Under the pieces are notes generated by a model. The model did no database searches. It was given only the letters and a program-made list of their open reading frames with translations, and had not been told where the DNA came from. This document shows, piece by piece, positions 13,201 to 23,851 of a DNA stretch of 64,000 nt (the first letter of the stretch is position 1; the number at the start of each line of letters is the position of its first letter). A program made the position numbers and the translations under genes. The DNA comes from Austropuccinia psidii (Eukaryota > Basidiomycota > Pucciniomycetes > Pucciniales > Sphaerophragmiaceae): assembly GCA_023105745.1 (NCBI GenBank), contig JALGQZ010000002.1:75681285-75745284 (forward strand), written 5' to 3'.

Positions 13201-16200
13201 CCACATGCAAACCAATTACGGCCGTAATTGGTTTGTCTCCTTGAAATCCAATCAGACCCACTCAGATAAACAACAAACTGTATCTGAATGAGCCCAAGAG
13301 GCATTACAGCTTTGGCTGTAACTGTACACAGGTTTGGACCCTTTGCAAACCAATTACGGCCGTAATTGGTTTGTCTCCTTGAAAATCAATCAGACCCACT
13401 CAGATACAGAAAAAACTGTATCTGAATGAGGCCCAGAGACCCACTCAGATACAGAAGAAACTGTATCTGAATGAGCCCAAGAGAAATTACAGCTGTGGCT
13501 GCAATTGTACACATGTTGTCAAATTATGACTCGCGGTCATAATATGTACCACATGCAAACCAATTACGGCCATAATTGGTTTGTCTCCTTGACATCCAAT
13601 CAGAACCACTCAGATACACAACAAACTGTACCTGAATGAGCCCAAGAGGCATTACAGCTATGGCTGCAATTGTACAAAGGTGGTCAAATTATGACCGGCG
13701 GTCATAATTTGTACCACTTGCAAGCCAATTAGGGCCGTAATTGGTTTGTCTCCTTGAAATCCAATCAGACCCACTCAGATACAGAAAAATCTGTATCTGA
13801 ATGAGGCCCAGACACAAACTCAGATACAGAAAAAACTGTATCTGAATGAGCCCAAGAGACATTACAGCTATGGCTGCAATTGTACGCAAGTGGTCCAAAT
13901 TATGACCGCCGGTCATAATTTGGACCACTTGCAAACCAATTACGGCGGTAATTGGTTTGTCTCCTTGAAAATCAATCAGACCCACTCAGATACACAAAAA
14001 ACTGTATCTGAATGAGGCCCAGAGACCCACAGATAGAAAAAAAAACTGTATCTGAATGAGCCCAAGAGACATTACAGCTATGGCTGCAATTGTACACAGG
14101 TGGTCAAATTATGACCAGCGGTCACAATATGTACCACATGCAAACCAATTATGGCTGTAATTGGTTTGTCTCCTTGAAATCCAATCAGACCCACTCAGAT
14201 ACACAACAAACTGTATCTGAATGAGCCCAAGACACATTACAGCTATGGCTGTAATAATAGACAGGTGGTCAAATTATTACTGGCGGTCATAATTTGTACC
14301 ATATGCAAACTAATTACGGCCGTAATTGGTTTGTCTCCTTGAAATCCAATCAGACCCACTCAGATACAGAAAAACCTGTATCTGAATAAGGCCCAGAGAA
14401 CCCCTCAGATACAGAAAAAACTGTATCTGGATGAGCCCAGGAGGCATTACAGCTTTGGCTTCAACTGTACACAGGTGGTCAAATTATGACCCCCGGTCAT
14501 AATTTGGACCACTTGCAAACCAATTACGGCCATAATTGGTTTGCCTCCTTGAAAATCAATCAGACCCACTCAGATACAGAAAAAACTGTATCTGAATGAG
14601 GCCCAGAGACCCACTCAGATACAGAAAAAACTGTATCTGAATGAGGCCAAGAGACATTACAGCTATGGCTGCAATTGTACACAGGTGGTCAAATTATGAC
14701 CGGCGGTCATAATTTGAACCCTTGCAAACCAATTACGGCTGTAATTGGTTTGTCTCCTTGAAAATCAATCAGACCCACTCAGATACAGAAAAAACTGTAT
14801 CGGAATGAGGTCCAGAGACCCACTGAGATACAGAAGAAACTTTATCTGAATGAGCCCAAGAGACATTACAGCTGTGGCTGCAATTGTACACAGGTTGTCA
14901 AATTATGACTGGCGGTCATAATATGTACCACATGCAAACCAGTTATGGCCGTAATTGGTTTGTCTCCTTGACATCCAATCAGAACCACTCAGATACACAA
15001 CAAACTGTACCTGAATGAGCCCAAGAGGCATTACAGCTTTGGCTGTAACTGTACACAGGTTTGGACCACTTGCAAACCAATTACGGCCGTAATTGGTTTG
15101 TCTCCTTGAAAATCAATCAGACCCACTCAGATACAGAAAAAACTGTATCTGAATGAGGCCCAGAGACCCACTCAGATACAGAAAAAACTGTATCTGAATG
15201 AGGCCCAGAGACACACTCAGATACAGAAAAAACTGTATCTGAATGAGGCCCAGAGACCCACTCAGATACAGAAAAAACTGTATCTGAATGAGGCCCAGAG
15301 ACCCACTCAGATACAGAAAAAACTGTATCTGAATGAGCCCAAGAGACATTACAGCTATGGCTGCAATTGTACACAGGTGGTCAAATTATGACCGCCGGTC
15401 ATAATTTGTACCCCAAGAGCCATTACAGCTATGGCTGCAATTGTACACAGGTGGTCAAATTATGACCAGCGGTCATAATTTGTACCACTTTCAAACAAAT
15501 TAGGGCCGTAATTGGTTTGTCTCCTTGAAAATCAATCAGACCCACTCAGATACAGAAAAAACTGTATCTGAATGAGGCCCAGAGACCCACTCAGATACAG
15601 AAGAAACTGTATCTGAATGAGGCCAAGATGCATTACAGCGTTGGCTGTAACTGTACACAGGTGGTCAAATTATGACCGGCGGTCATAATTTGAACCACTT
15701 GCAAACCAATTATGACCGTAATTGGTTTGTCTCCTTGAAACTCAATCAGACCCACTCAGATACAGAAAAAACTGTATCTGAATGAGCCCAAGGGACATTA
15801 CAGCTTTGGCTGTAACTGTAAACAGGTGGTCAAATTATGACCGGCGGTCATAATTTGCCCCCTTGCAAACGAATTACGGCCGTAATTGGTTTGTCTCCTT
15901 GAAACTTAATCAGACCCACTCAGATACACAAAAAACTGTATCTGAATGAGGCCCAGAGACCCACAGATAGCAAAAAACTGTATCTGAATGAGCCCAAGAG
16001 ACATTACAGCTATGGCTGCAATTGTACACAGGTGGTCAAATTATGACCAGCGGTCATAATTTGTACCACTTGCAAACCAATTATGGCTGTAATTGGTTTG
16101 TCTCCTTGAAATCCAATCAGACCCACTCAGATACAGAAAAAACTGTATCTGAATGAGGCCCAGACACACACTCAGATACAGAAAAAACTGTATCTGAATG

Positions 16201-17510
16201 AGCCCAAGAGACATTACAGCTATGGCTGTAATAATAGACAGGTGGTCAAATTATGACCGGCGGTCATAATTTGTACCATATGCAAACCAATTACGGCCGT
16301 AATTGGTTTGTCTCCTTGAAACTCAATCAGACCCACTCAGATACAGAAAAAACTGTATCTGAATGAGCCCAAGAGACATTACAGCTTTGGCTGTAACTGT
16401 ACACAGGTGATCAAATTATGACCGGCGGTCATAATTTGAACCCTTGCAAATGAAGTATGGCCATAATTGGTTTGTCACCTTGAAACTTAATCAGACCCAC
16501 TCAGATACACAAAAAACTGTATCTGAATGAGGCCCAGAGACCCATAGATAGAAAAAAAAACTGTATCTGAATGAGCCCAAGAGACATTACAGCTATGGCT
16601 GCAATTGTACACAGGTGGTCAAATTATGACCGGCGGTCATAATTTGTACCACTTGCAAACCAATTAGGGCCGTAATTGGTTTGTCTCCTTGAAATCCAAT
16701 CAGGGCCACTCAGATACAGAAAAAACTGTATCTGAATGAGCCCAAGAGACATTACAGCTATGGCTGCAATTGTACACAGGTGGTCAAATTATGACCAGCG
16801 GTCACAATATGTACCACATCCAAACCAATTATGGCTGTAATTGGTTTGTCTCCTTGACATCCAATCAGACCCACTCAGATACACAACAAACTGTATCTGA
16901 ATGAGCCCAAGAGACATTACAGCTATGGCTGTAATAATAGACAGGTGGTCAAATTATGACCGGCAGTCGTAATTTGTACCATATGCAAACTAATTACGGC
17001 CGTAATTGGTTTGTCTTCTTGAAATCCAATCAGACCCACTCAGATACATAAAAACCTTTATCTGAATAAGGACCAGAGAACCCCTCAGATACAGAAAAAA
17101 CTGTATCTGGATGAGCCCAGGAGGAATTACAGCTTTGGCTTCAACCGTACATAGGTGGTCAAATTATGACCGGCGGTCATAATTTGGACCACTTGCAAAA
17201 CAATTATGGCCGTAATTGGTTTGTCTCCTTGAAACTCAATCAGACCCACTCAGATACAGAAAAAACTGTATCTGAATTAGCCCAAGGGGCATTACAGCTT
17301 TGGCTGTAACTGCACACAGGTGGTCAAATTATGACCGGCGGTATTGATTTGAACCCTTGCAAACCAATTACGGCTGTAATTGGTTTGTTTCCTTGTAATC
17401 CCATCTGACCCACTCATATACTGAAAAAACTGTATCTGAATGAAGCCCAGACACCATTCAAATTGGCTGTAATCTTAAAAGTTGCCCAACTATGACTGCT
17501 GTATCAAATT
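10235..17510. repeat. 7.3-kb array of four-palindrome units
   Basis: More than 30 imperfect tandem units of roughly 165-210 bp. Each unit carries, in order: (1) CAAACCAATTACGG followed by its exact reverse complement, a 28-bp palindrome; (2) TCAGATACAG, an A-rich loop of about 6 nt, CTGTATCTGA; (3) ATTACAGC-TATG-GCTGTAAT; (4) CAAATTATGACC-3 nt-GGTCATAATTTG. Spacers such as TTGTCTCCTTGAAA and CAATCAGACCCA are also conserved. Element 2 is itself amplified in places, five times between 15121 and 15340. A higher-order period of about 1.24 kb is visible (for example 10896 against 12146). Reading frames across the array are by-products of the repeat. The array lies between divergent gene sets, leftward ORF3 copy 1 and rightward Tnp2, as expected for a subterminal repeat region of a CACTA-type element that binds an element-encoded protein. 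Confidence 0.9.
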
Positions 17511-17577
17511 TGTACCCCATGCAAACCATATAGGCGTATAATTGGCTTCTATCTTTCCAAAAACAAAGATGCTCCAA

Positions 17578-17585
17578 TATAAATA
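17578..17585 (+). promoter_or_regulatory. TATA box (TATAAATA) upstream of Tnp2 transposase
   Basis: TATAAATA lies about 140 bp upstream of the first plausible transposase ATG (17723), just outside the last array unit. Placement and sequence fit a core promoter. There is no other support. Confidence 0.45.
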
Positions 17586-17722
17586 AAGATATGTTTGTGT
17601 CCACTTGAAAGCTCTTTGGATATCACTTAGCCCCCCCAAACGTTTTGTCATAACCGCACTACTCCATTACAATTTATTGGGCCCTTTTTGTTCTTTCCCC
17701 ACAAAATTTCAAGGTGCAAAAA

Positions 17723-20700
17723 ATGGGCCGCCCTAAAAAAATTTGCACTTGTCACGAGCTTGGCTGTTACCAGCAATATTATGAAGATTTGAACAATATT
17801 GTTCAGCATGGAAGACCTATGTCTGACCCAGTGTGGAAGACACATCAATTGGAATTACTAAAACTCAGGAGACCCCAGCCTTTGGTTGATCAGATGTTTT
17901 TAGCCCAAAATGGCGAAAATGTGAGGACTTTTTCCCTCATTAATTTCAATTATCCATCATTCCTTAAATCTAATTTTCCACAATCTTTTGGCACATCCAA
18001 CATAGAAAACCCCTGGATGCTCTCAAATTGAACAGATCTGTCGTCAGAATAATGAAAGAAATTTACTTTTTGATACCAAAAAATATGAAAAAAAGACCTT
18101 AAAATTCATTGACTCTCATGCTCTGAAAGTTTTGGTTCAAGCTTCCAGCCTATACCTCAAAAATGGAATGTCCAGAGATAGTATCAAAGAATTTCTTCTA
18201 TTAGAAAGGGAAAAGATAACTAGCCTTGGAGAGAAATTCAATTTTAATGGATTATCCATTGCTAAAGAAATCCCACTTTCAATTGAAACTATTTTGGTTC
18301 AGCTGGGCATATCCATCGACTTTGAAAAAAATATTTGCTGTCCAGAATGCTTCAGCTTGTATGATCTGAATGCAACGGGGCACATCAACAAACAGTGTAC
18401 ATCCAAATTTATTCAACCTTTTCCTTCCTCCAATGTCATATTAGGATCTCTTGCAAGAACAGAATGTGGTTCTCTTTTATTTAAAACTGATGACAAGAAT
18501 GATACTTCACTTCAAAAACCAATCTGTACCTTTACATACCAATCATTGCAAAACTGGTTGGCCTCCCATATGTGAATTCCTGGCTTTGAAAAGCTATTAA
18601 ATGCTCACAATACCCATAATTCTCAAACAGACCCTAAAGTTATTTCTGATATTTGGGATAGCAAAATTTGGCACTCATTCAAATCTTCCCCACGTAGTAA
18701 ACAAGCATTTACAAATAGAACAGGCAATTTGATATTTAGCTTATATGTAGATTGGTTCAATCCATTCAGTAACAAAGGGGATGCAAAATCCATTTCAATT
18801 GGGTCAATTCTTCTCACTTGTTTGAATCTTCCCCCAAGTGAACGTCACAAAGAGGAGAACATGTTTTTGTATGCAATAATTCCTGGTCCCAAAGAGCCAT
18901 CTCTTGATCAAATGAACTCAATTTTGGAGCCTCTTGTGATTGAGCTTCAAATGTTATGGAATGGTATTTGGTTTTCCAATACCCATGACTTTCCACAGGG
19001 TAGACTTATTAGAGTGGCTTTATTACCCTTAATAGCAGATCTTCCTGCTCTACACAAAGTGGCTGGATTTGCCTCTCATTTGGCAAATCGATTTTGCTCC
19101 TTTTGTAATATTACAAGGGTGGACATCAATGAAATAGAAATTTCAAAATTTGAAACAAGGACACATGAAAATCATATTTCCAAGGCAAATGAATGGCTCC
19201 AACTTCAAACCAAAAAGGAACAAGATGAATTTGCAAAAACACATGGTGTTCGGTGGAGTATTCTAAATAAGCTAGATTACTGGAGACCAATTGACTTTTG
19301 TGGCATAGATATTATGCATTGTCTGATTCTAGGGGATATCAAAGAATATTGCCTATCATTCCTCAAGGTGGGGTTGGCTGGTCACGAGCTAGAGCTTCAA
19401 AGGAAAAAGCAAAGTTTTTTGGCAAACTCAAATCCATCCAAATATCCTTTTTGCTTATTGGGGCGCCCAAGAAAAAGGAAAAATGGAGATGACAACAATT
19501 TTGACCAAATAAGTAGACCCAAGAAACAAAACCTTACAAAAGCTAACCTTGCTGGTGTTCGACCTCTTACATCCCAAAGGCACAAAAGCTCTAGTGAAGC
19601 CTCCAGGCCCAAAAGTGATCAAACTGCAACAAGCAACAGAGCTTCAAACTCCAGGTATTCCCTTAGATCCCAGACAACCACTTCTACAGTACTCAACTTA
19701 TTACCTTTTACACATGGTAGTGATTCATTTGTTCCTTCTGATTTATCTTCTGATGATAATCAGTATTTGAATCCAATGGGGGATGAAACTCCAAGATTAA
19801 AAAAAGAAGAATTAGAGGTACTTCATAAAGTCATCAATCAAACAAAAGTCCCATCATGGTTTTCTCCTCTACCCAGAAAATTTGGCTTCAAACACTTTCA
19901 GACGCTCAAAGAAGCGGAGTGGCAAATCTTGATGACATTGTATTTACCTTTGGCACTTGTACCACTATGGAGTTCACAAATACGTCACAGGGAGGAAAGG
20001 GTAAAATTCCCAGGGAACTACCTCCATAAGGATCTTCTACTCAAATCACTAATCTCATTAGTTACATTAACAAACATGTTACTCATAACAAGCATTCATG
20101 AAGAAGACCTAGATAGGATTGAAAGTACTACAAAGATCTATTGCCAAACACTTCGTTTGGGTTGGTCCATGATAAACTCCAAACCTAATCTACACCTAAC
20201 ACAACATTTACCAAAGGTTATCAAGGATCTAGGGCCACCAAGAAGCTTAGCTGTGTGGGCATACGAAAGAATGAACCGTACATTTGGGGACATACCACGC
20301 AATAATAAGCCATGTTGAGTTTGAATACACTTTTATGTCAAAAAATCAACCTCACAATACTTACCCACATATAACCAATTGTAGCTGAGATCTCCCAAAC
20401 AATACTGAAAAGATGGATATCTAAAGTAAAATATCAATGGATTTCCAAATTGCCTAATCTTCAACAAAGAGTTGGTAGGAGCAATCCCCTCATTGCTCTG
20501 AATCAATCAAAAAATATCAGTGCCAGTCATACAATTCAATTGCCTGATGCTATTTTTCAACAGTGGAAACTACTAGTTTCAAGAGATTTAAGGGATTTTG
20601 TAAATCTCTTTGAATGCAAAAAGTCAATAATTTTTGAAAAAAAAAGGTATTGCAATGTAAACACACATGTTGAAGACAGTATCATAGAGTATGGCATTAA

Positions 20701-21037
20701 TAATGTCAAATCATTGGGCCATATTGATAATATTGTCTCATTAGTTGGAGGTGATCCCAACATATGGTGGCTAATAATCAAACCTTTCAAGAAGCTTGAG
20801 AATAATGAAATAGAAAAAGACCCTTTCCATCCTTTTCCAGACCTCAATTGTTCTATTCTATTGGACCAGACAGAGGATGCCATAATCATCAACTCTCAAT
20901 CAGTTTTGGGTCATGCTGCAAGCCTCAAGAATCCTCCTGGAACCTTTGGAATTGATCAGGCTACACTCTGTTTGGTATCTCTGCATTCATCAGTAAGTGA
21001 TTCAGTGGACTGCCACTCATTATCTCATATATCTTAA
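17723..21037 (+). pseudogene. Tnp2/CACTA (CMC)-type transposase, one frameshift and one stop
   Basis: A DDE transposase of the Tnp2 family would cut and paste the element by binding its ends in the nucleus. The N-terminus (MGRPKKICTCHELGC) is basic and Cys-containing. A frame change falls between 18006 and 18030, then the frame stays open except for TGA at 18573-18575. Core motifs: LYVDWFNPFSNK (first catalytic Asp, 18750-18752), LPPSERHKEENMFLYAIIPG, ADLPALHKVAGF (second Asp, 19038-19040) followed by the zinc-type FCSFC, DIMHCLILGD, and AYERMNRTFGDIP (catalytic Glu, 20265-20267). A 71-nt intron (20314-20384, GTTGAG..TAG) joins the exon ending at 21037 in frame. A nuclear-type basic stretch (RPRKRKNG) and a Ser-rich insert lie between second Asp and Glu. 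All catalytic residues survive, so loss of activity comes from the two breaks. A KDZ-type transposase fits less well, since its signature motifs are absent. Confidence 0.8.
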
Positions 21038-21545
21038 CAGCTTCTTCCCATTTCCTTTCAAACCGTGCTAGCAATGGATAGGTGATTGAAGAACCGTACC
21101 CCTTTCAGCCTTAAGTTTTCTTATCAATGCTCAATAAAGATTTCCTTGCTGAAAAAAGAATCTTTTTTCCTTTGTTGATATTTTTATATGCTATTAAATG
21201 AATTTTTTTTAGGATAATTAACTCAAATCCCTTTTATAAGAGATTTAAATTGTCAACCTGCCATATTTAAGCTTCCCAAAGATCTTTCAAGACATAATTT
21301 GGTTTTTTGGTGCTTGATAGAACAGGCTAGAAAAAATGTGTATATAAACTATCTCTTCTCTGCCAAAAACTTCTGTATTTCCACTTCACAAAACTGCTTT
21401 AAGGCTTCCTGAGCTTTCTCATCCGCCAAATTAATTTTCATACCTTGAATACATCCTCCAACTCTGTTTGACATCCTAAAGATTGCATTAGTATAATTAC
21501 CTCATTTTCCTCAATTTCTCTTAAATTCTTTAAATTGATATTAAA
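21038..21545. other. Spacer between Tnp2 and ORF2
   Basis: A+T-rich DNA that should hold the Tnp2 3' end and the ORF2 promoter. ATATAAACTATCTC near 21342 could serve as a TATA element about 200 bp before the ORF2 start. Nothing else seen. Confidence 0.4.
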
Positions 21546-23175
21546 ATGGCTTCGAATGCAATGGGTGGCTCTCCCTCCGCATTCCACAGAGAAAATTCTG
21601 GATCCTCATCACAAAACCCACCAACAGAGGGTGACTCAATAATTAACTCAGATGAAGAAAACCACAAAAGCATCCATACTGACTCTACTGGACAGAAATC
21701 AATCTTTCTGAAAGATTTGGAAAGACTTGGAATAGAGGATGCAGTTGCACAGAATGCCAGTCAGGATGGACAAGAGGAAATAACATCAGGTGGTGAGTAT
21801 CTTTCATAAATCTGATTGAAAATTACTCACTGATTTGGTTTTCAGTCGTTGGAGTAGAATTCAGGATTCAACAAGAAGAGGACCAACAGAGGGCTAGAAA
21901 TAATAAGAGAATTTTGCAAGGGAGAAATCACCGCATTACAAGATTGGTAACAAAGAACGGTCTTCCAAGTCAGGCATCCAATGAATCAGTCCACTTGCAA
22001 GAATTTATCTACTTCTTAATGGGTATGCCACCTTCTGTAGATCACTTTTCACCCAATCCTACCAATGATGAAGAGGAATTTCATATTCATTGGGTCAAAA
22101 ACCGAGCTAAACACATCAAGACCCATTTGGAAACCTTTGAATATGGACTGAGAGATCATCCAATCAGTGAGTGCAAAATTCTCGTCAAACAAGAAATCAC
22201 CTCTATATCTCAACAATTGCAGCCACCTGAATTTAAACCAAGTTGTGATGTCCTCAATAACAAGATCAAGGTCTCAATAGTTGAAAAGCGTGCTTGTGAA
22301 AAGGAATGCCAGCTAGTAGGCCTTAAGCGGATTACCTTCCAATGGGGAACCTCATTCAATAACTCCACTTGGAATGCAGCCATAGCCGACATTATCTCCA
22401 AACATTTTTTCAATTGGAGCCAGACTCAACCCAATTTAACTATCAGCAATCCTGATCAACTAAACCTATTAATTGAACGTTGGGTCAATGGAAGGGGTAA
22501 AGAAATGAAAAAGCTTTCAAAACTTGGCCAGGCTGCAGAGGAGGTTAAATTTCAAAAAGATAAGAAATCCAAAAACACTAGAGGGAGGCAAAATGCACGT
22601 TCTTATTCTTTTGTTAGACATACACCAAAATCTAATACGACTTTTCTTTTTAGGTTACAGCTGCCCGTTTCAAAATAGCACGTCAATTATTCCCTCAAAA
22701 CAACAATTTCTCTGCAATATATACTGATATCAAAGCCACTTCCGATGTAGAGGATAATTCTGACTTGGGAAGAGCACCAAAAAGACTTGTTGGAGTTTGG
22801 CGTAGTGAAGCTTTGACCTTGTGTACAAGGCAATTGGATCTAGCAATGACCCTTGGTGCCAAACCCCAGCTTGAAAAGAATAGAGTTCAACGTATGCTTC
22901 ATAGGGATGGAGAGAAATTAGACTATAATTGTGATTTAACTAATGTCCCACATTGCTTACCTTTAGATTGTTATTCCACAGTATACTTAAACACAATTTC
23001 AGAAGTTGAAAGAAGCCACTTATTTGTCAAAGAACCAATTGGACTCCAAAATATTTTATTAGAGATTGAGGCCAAGACAAAAAGGGGACGTCACATCATA
23101 CAGAGGCCGGGAAGATCTTCTCTCAGTGGAATTGAAGCTGGTTCAAGTAGTCATAATAGTATGAATCCTGAATAA
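21546..23175 (+). CDS. ORF2, intact accessory protein of the CACTA-like element
   Basis: Function unknown; I do not recognise a named domain. Exon 1 (21546-21792, Ser/Asp-rich) ends at a perfect GTGAGT donor. Exon 2 starts at 21846 in the correct phase and runs to about 22598. Exon 3 (22661-23175) follows an acceptor TTACAG that restores frame, and an alternative using the upstream TTTTTAG would need a different donor. Exon 2 is helical and charged with a Lys/Arg-rich end (KDKKSKNTRGRQNA). Exon 3 has LVGVWRSEALTLCTRQLD and a Cys-containing segment. No stop or frameshift is needed, unlike the neighbouring transposase. In plant CACTA elements the second gene (TnpA type) binds subterminal repeats. 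By position and basic character ORF2 is a candidate for that role here, which is inference. Some basidiomycete transposon-linked proteins also carry a WRS...D block, so a distant relationship is possible. Confidence 0.6.
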
Positions 23176-23289
23176 TGTTTATCTCCTAATCTTTTTTGTA
23201 TCCAAGCTTAGAGTTTTGTAACAGATGTATTTGGAAACATAATTAGAGATAAATTATTTTAACAATTCACCAATTGAGTGAATTAATAA

Positions 23290-23560
23290 CCAAGTAAAAA
23301 GATGCCTTTCAAAATCATGACTGGCAGTCATAAAATTAGTATTTTTGTTGTGTATTTGAGAGCCAAAGTGTCCTATATGTTTTCCAAGCTTCTAATTTAG
23401 CAATAAATGTACTTCAAAAGAAAACATGATTTAAAATATTTTCAAAAGCCACCCATTGTGAGAATTTATAGCTTAGCCACAATTTGGGCTTTCAAGATTA
23501 TGACCCTCAGTCATAAATTTGGTATTTATTTACTGTTTTCAAAGCTGAACTGTGCTATAT
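23290..23560. repeat. Two diverged copies of array palindrome 4 downstream of ORF2
   Basis: CAAAATCATGACTGGCAGTC then ATAAAATT (about 23310) and AGATTATGACCCTCAGTC then ATAAATTTGG (about 23494) match the GACC-3 nt-GGTC palindrome of the 10-17 kb array. They are about 182 bp apart and share further sequence (GTGTCCTATATGTTTTC against CTGTGCTATATGTTCTC), so they are two units of the same repeat family. Their position beyond ORF2 suggests the opposite subterminal region of a Tnp2+ORF2 element. Confidence 0.6.
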
Positions 23561-23851
23561 GTTCTCAACATTATTTAATATATAAGCCTCTTATTTATTC
23601 CTGCTTTGGTTTTAATTTGTCCCCTAGCTATTATATATTGAGCGATGCTCAAACAAAAATATTGACATTTATCAAAAGTCATCATTATATATGCCTTCCC
23701 AAAATCTTATATTCCATAAAAGTCCAATCTGTCTTGAACACTGTAAAGAAAGCCCACCTTCTATAGTTTTCAATTTCATTTCAAAAATAAATCTGAAAAC
23801 TCATTGATAGCAATTAACCCTCACTCAATTTCAGATAATAACTGCTCCAAA

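Noticed and set aside
10276..15374. Repetitive reading frames inside the palindrome array
   Set aside because: They arise because unit lengths happen to lack stops in one frame. The translations are just the repeat, occur on both strands, and have no start or domain conservation.
10235..17510. CRISPR-like array of palindromic repeats
   Set aside because: The sequences between palindromes are themselves repeated, not unique spacers. Unit length is too large and the genome is clearly eukaryotic.
17723..21037. KDZ (Kyakuja-Dileera-Zisupton) transposase
   Set aside because: Considered because of the TET/JBP neighbour, but the NLPP..ERH..E, IIPG and DLPA..K.AGF motifs and the YER.N block are those of Tnp2/CMC transposases.
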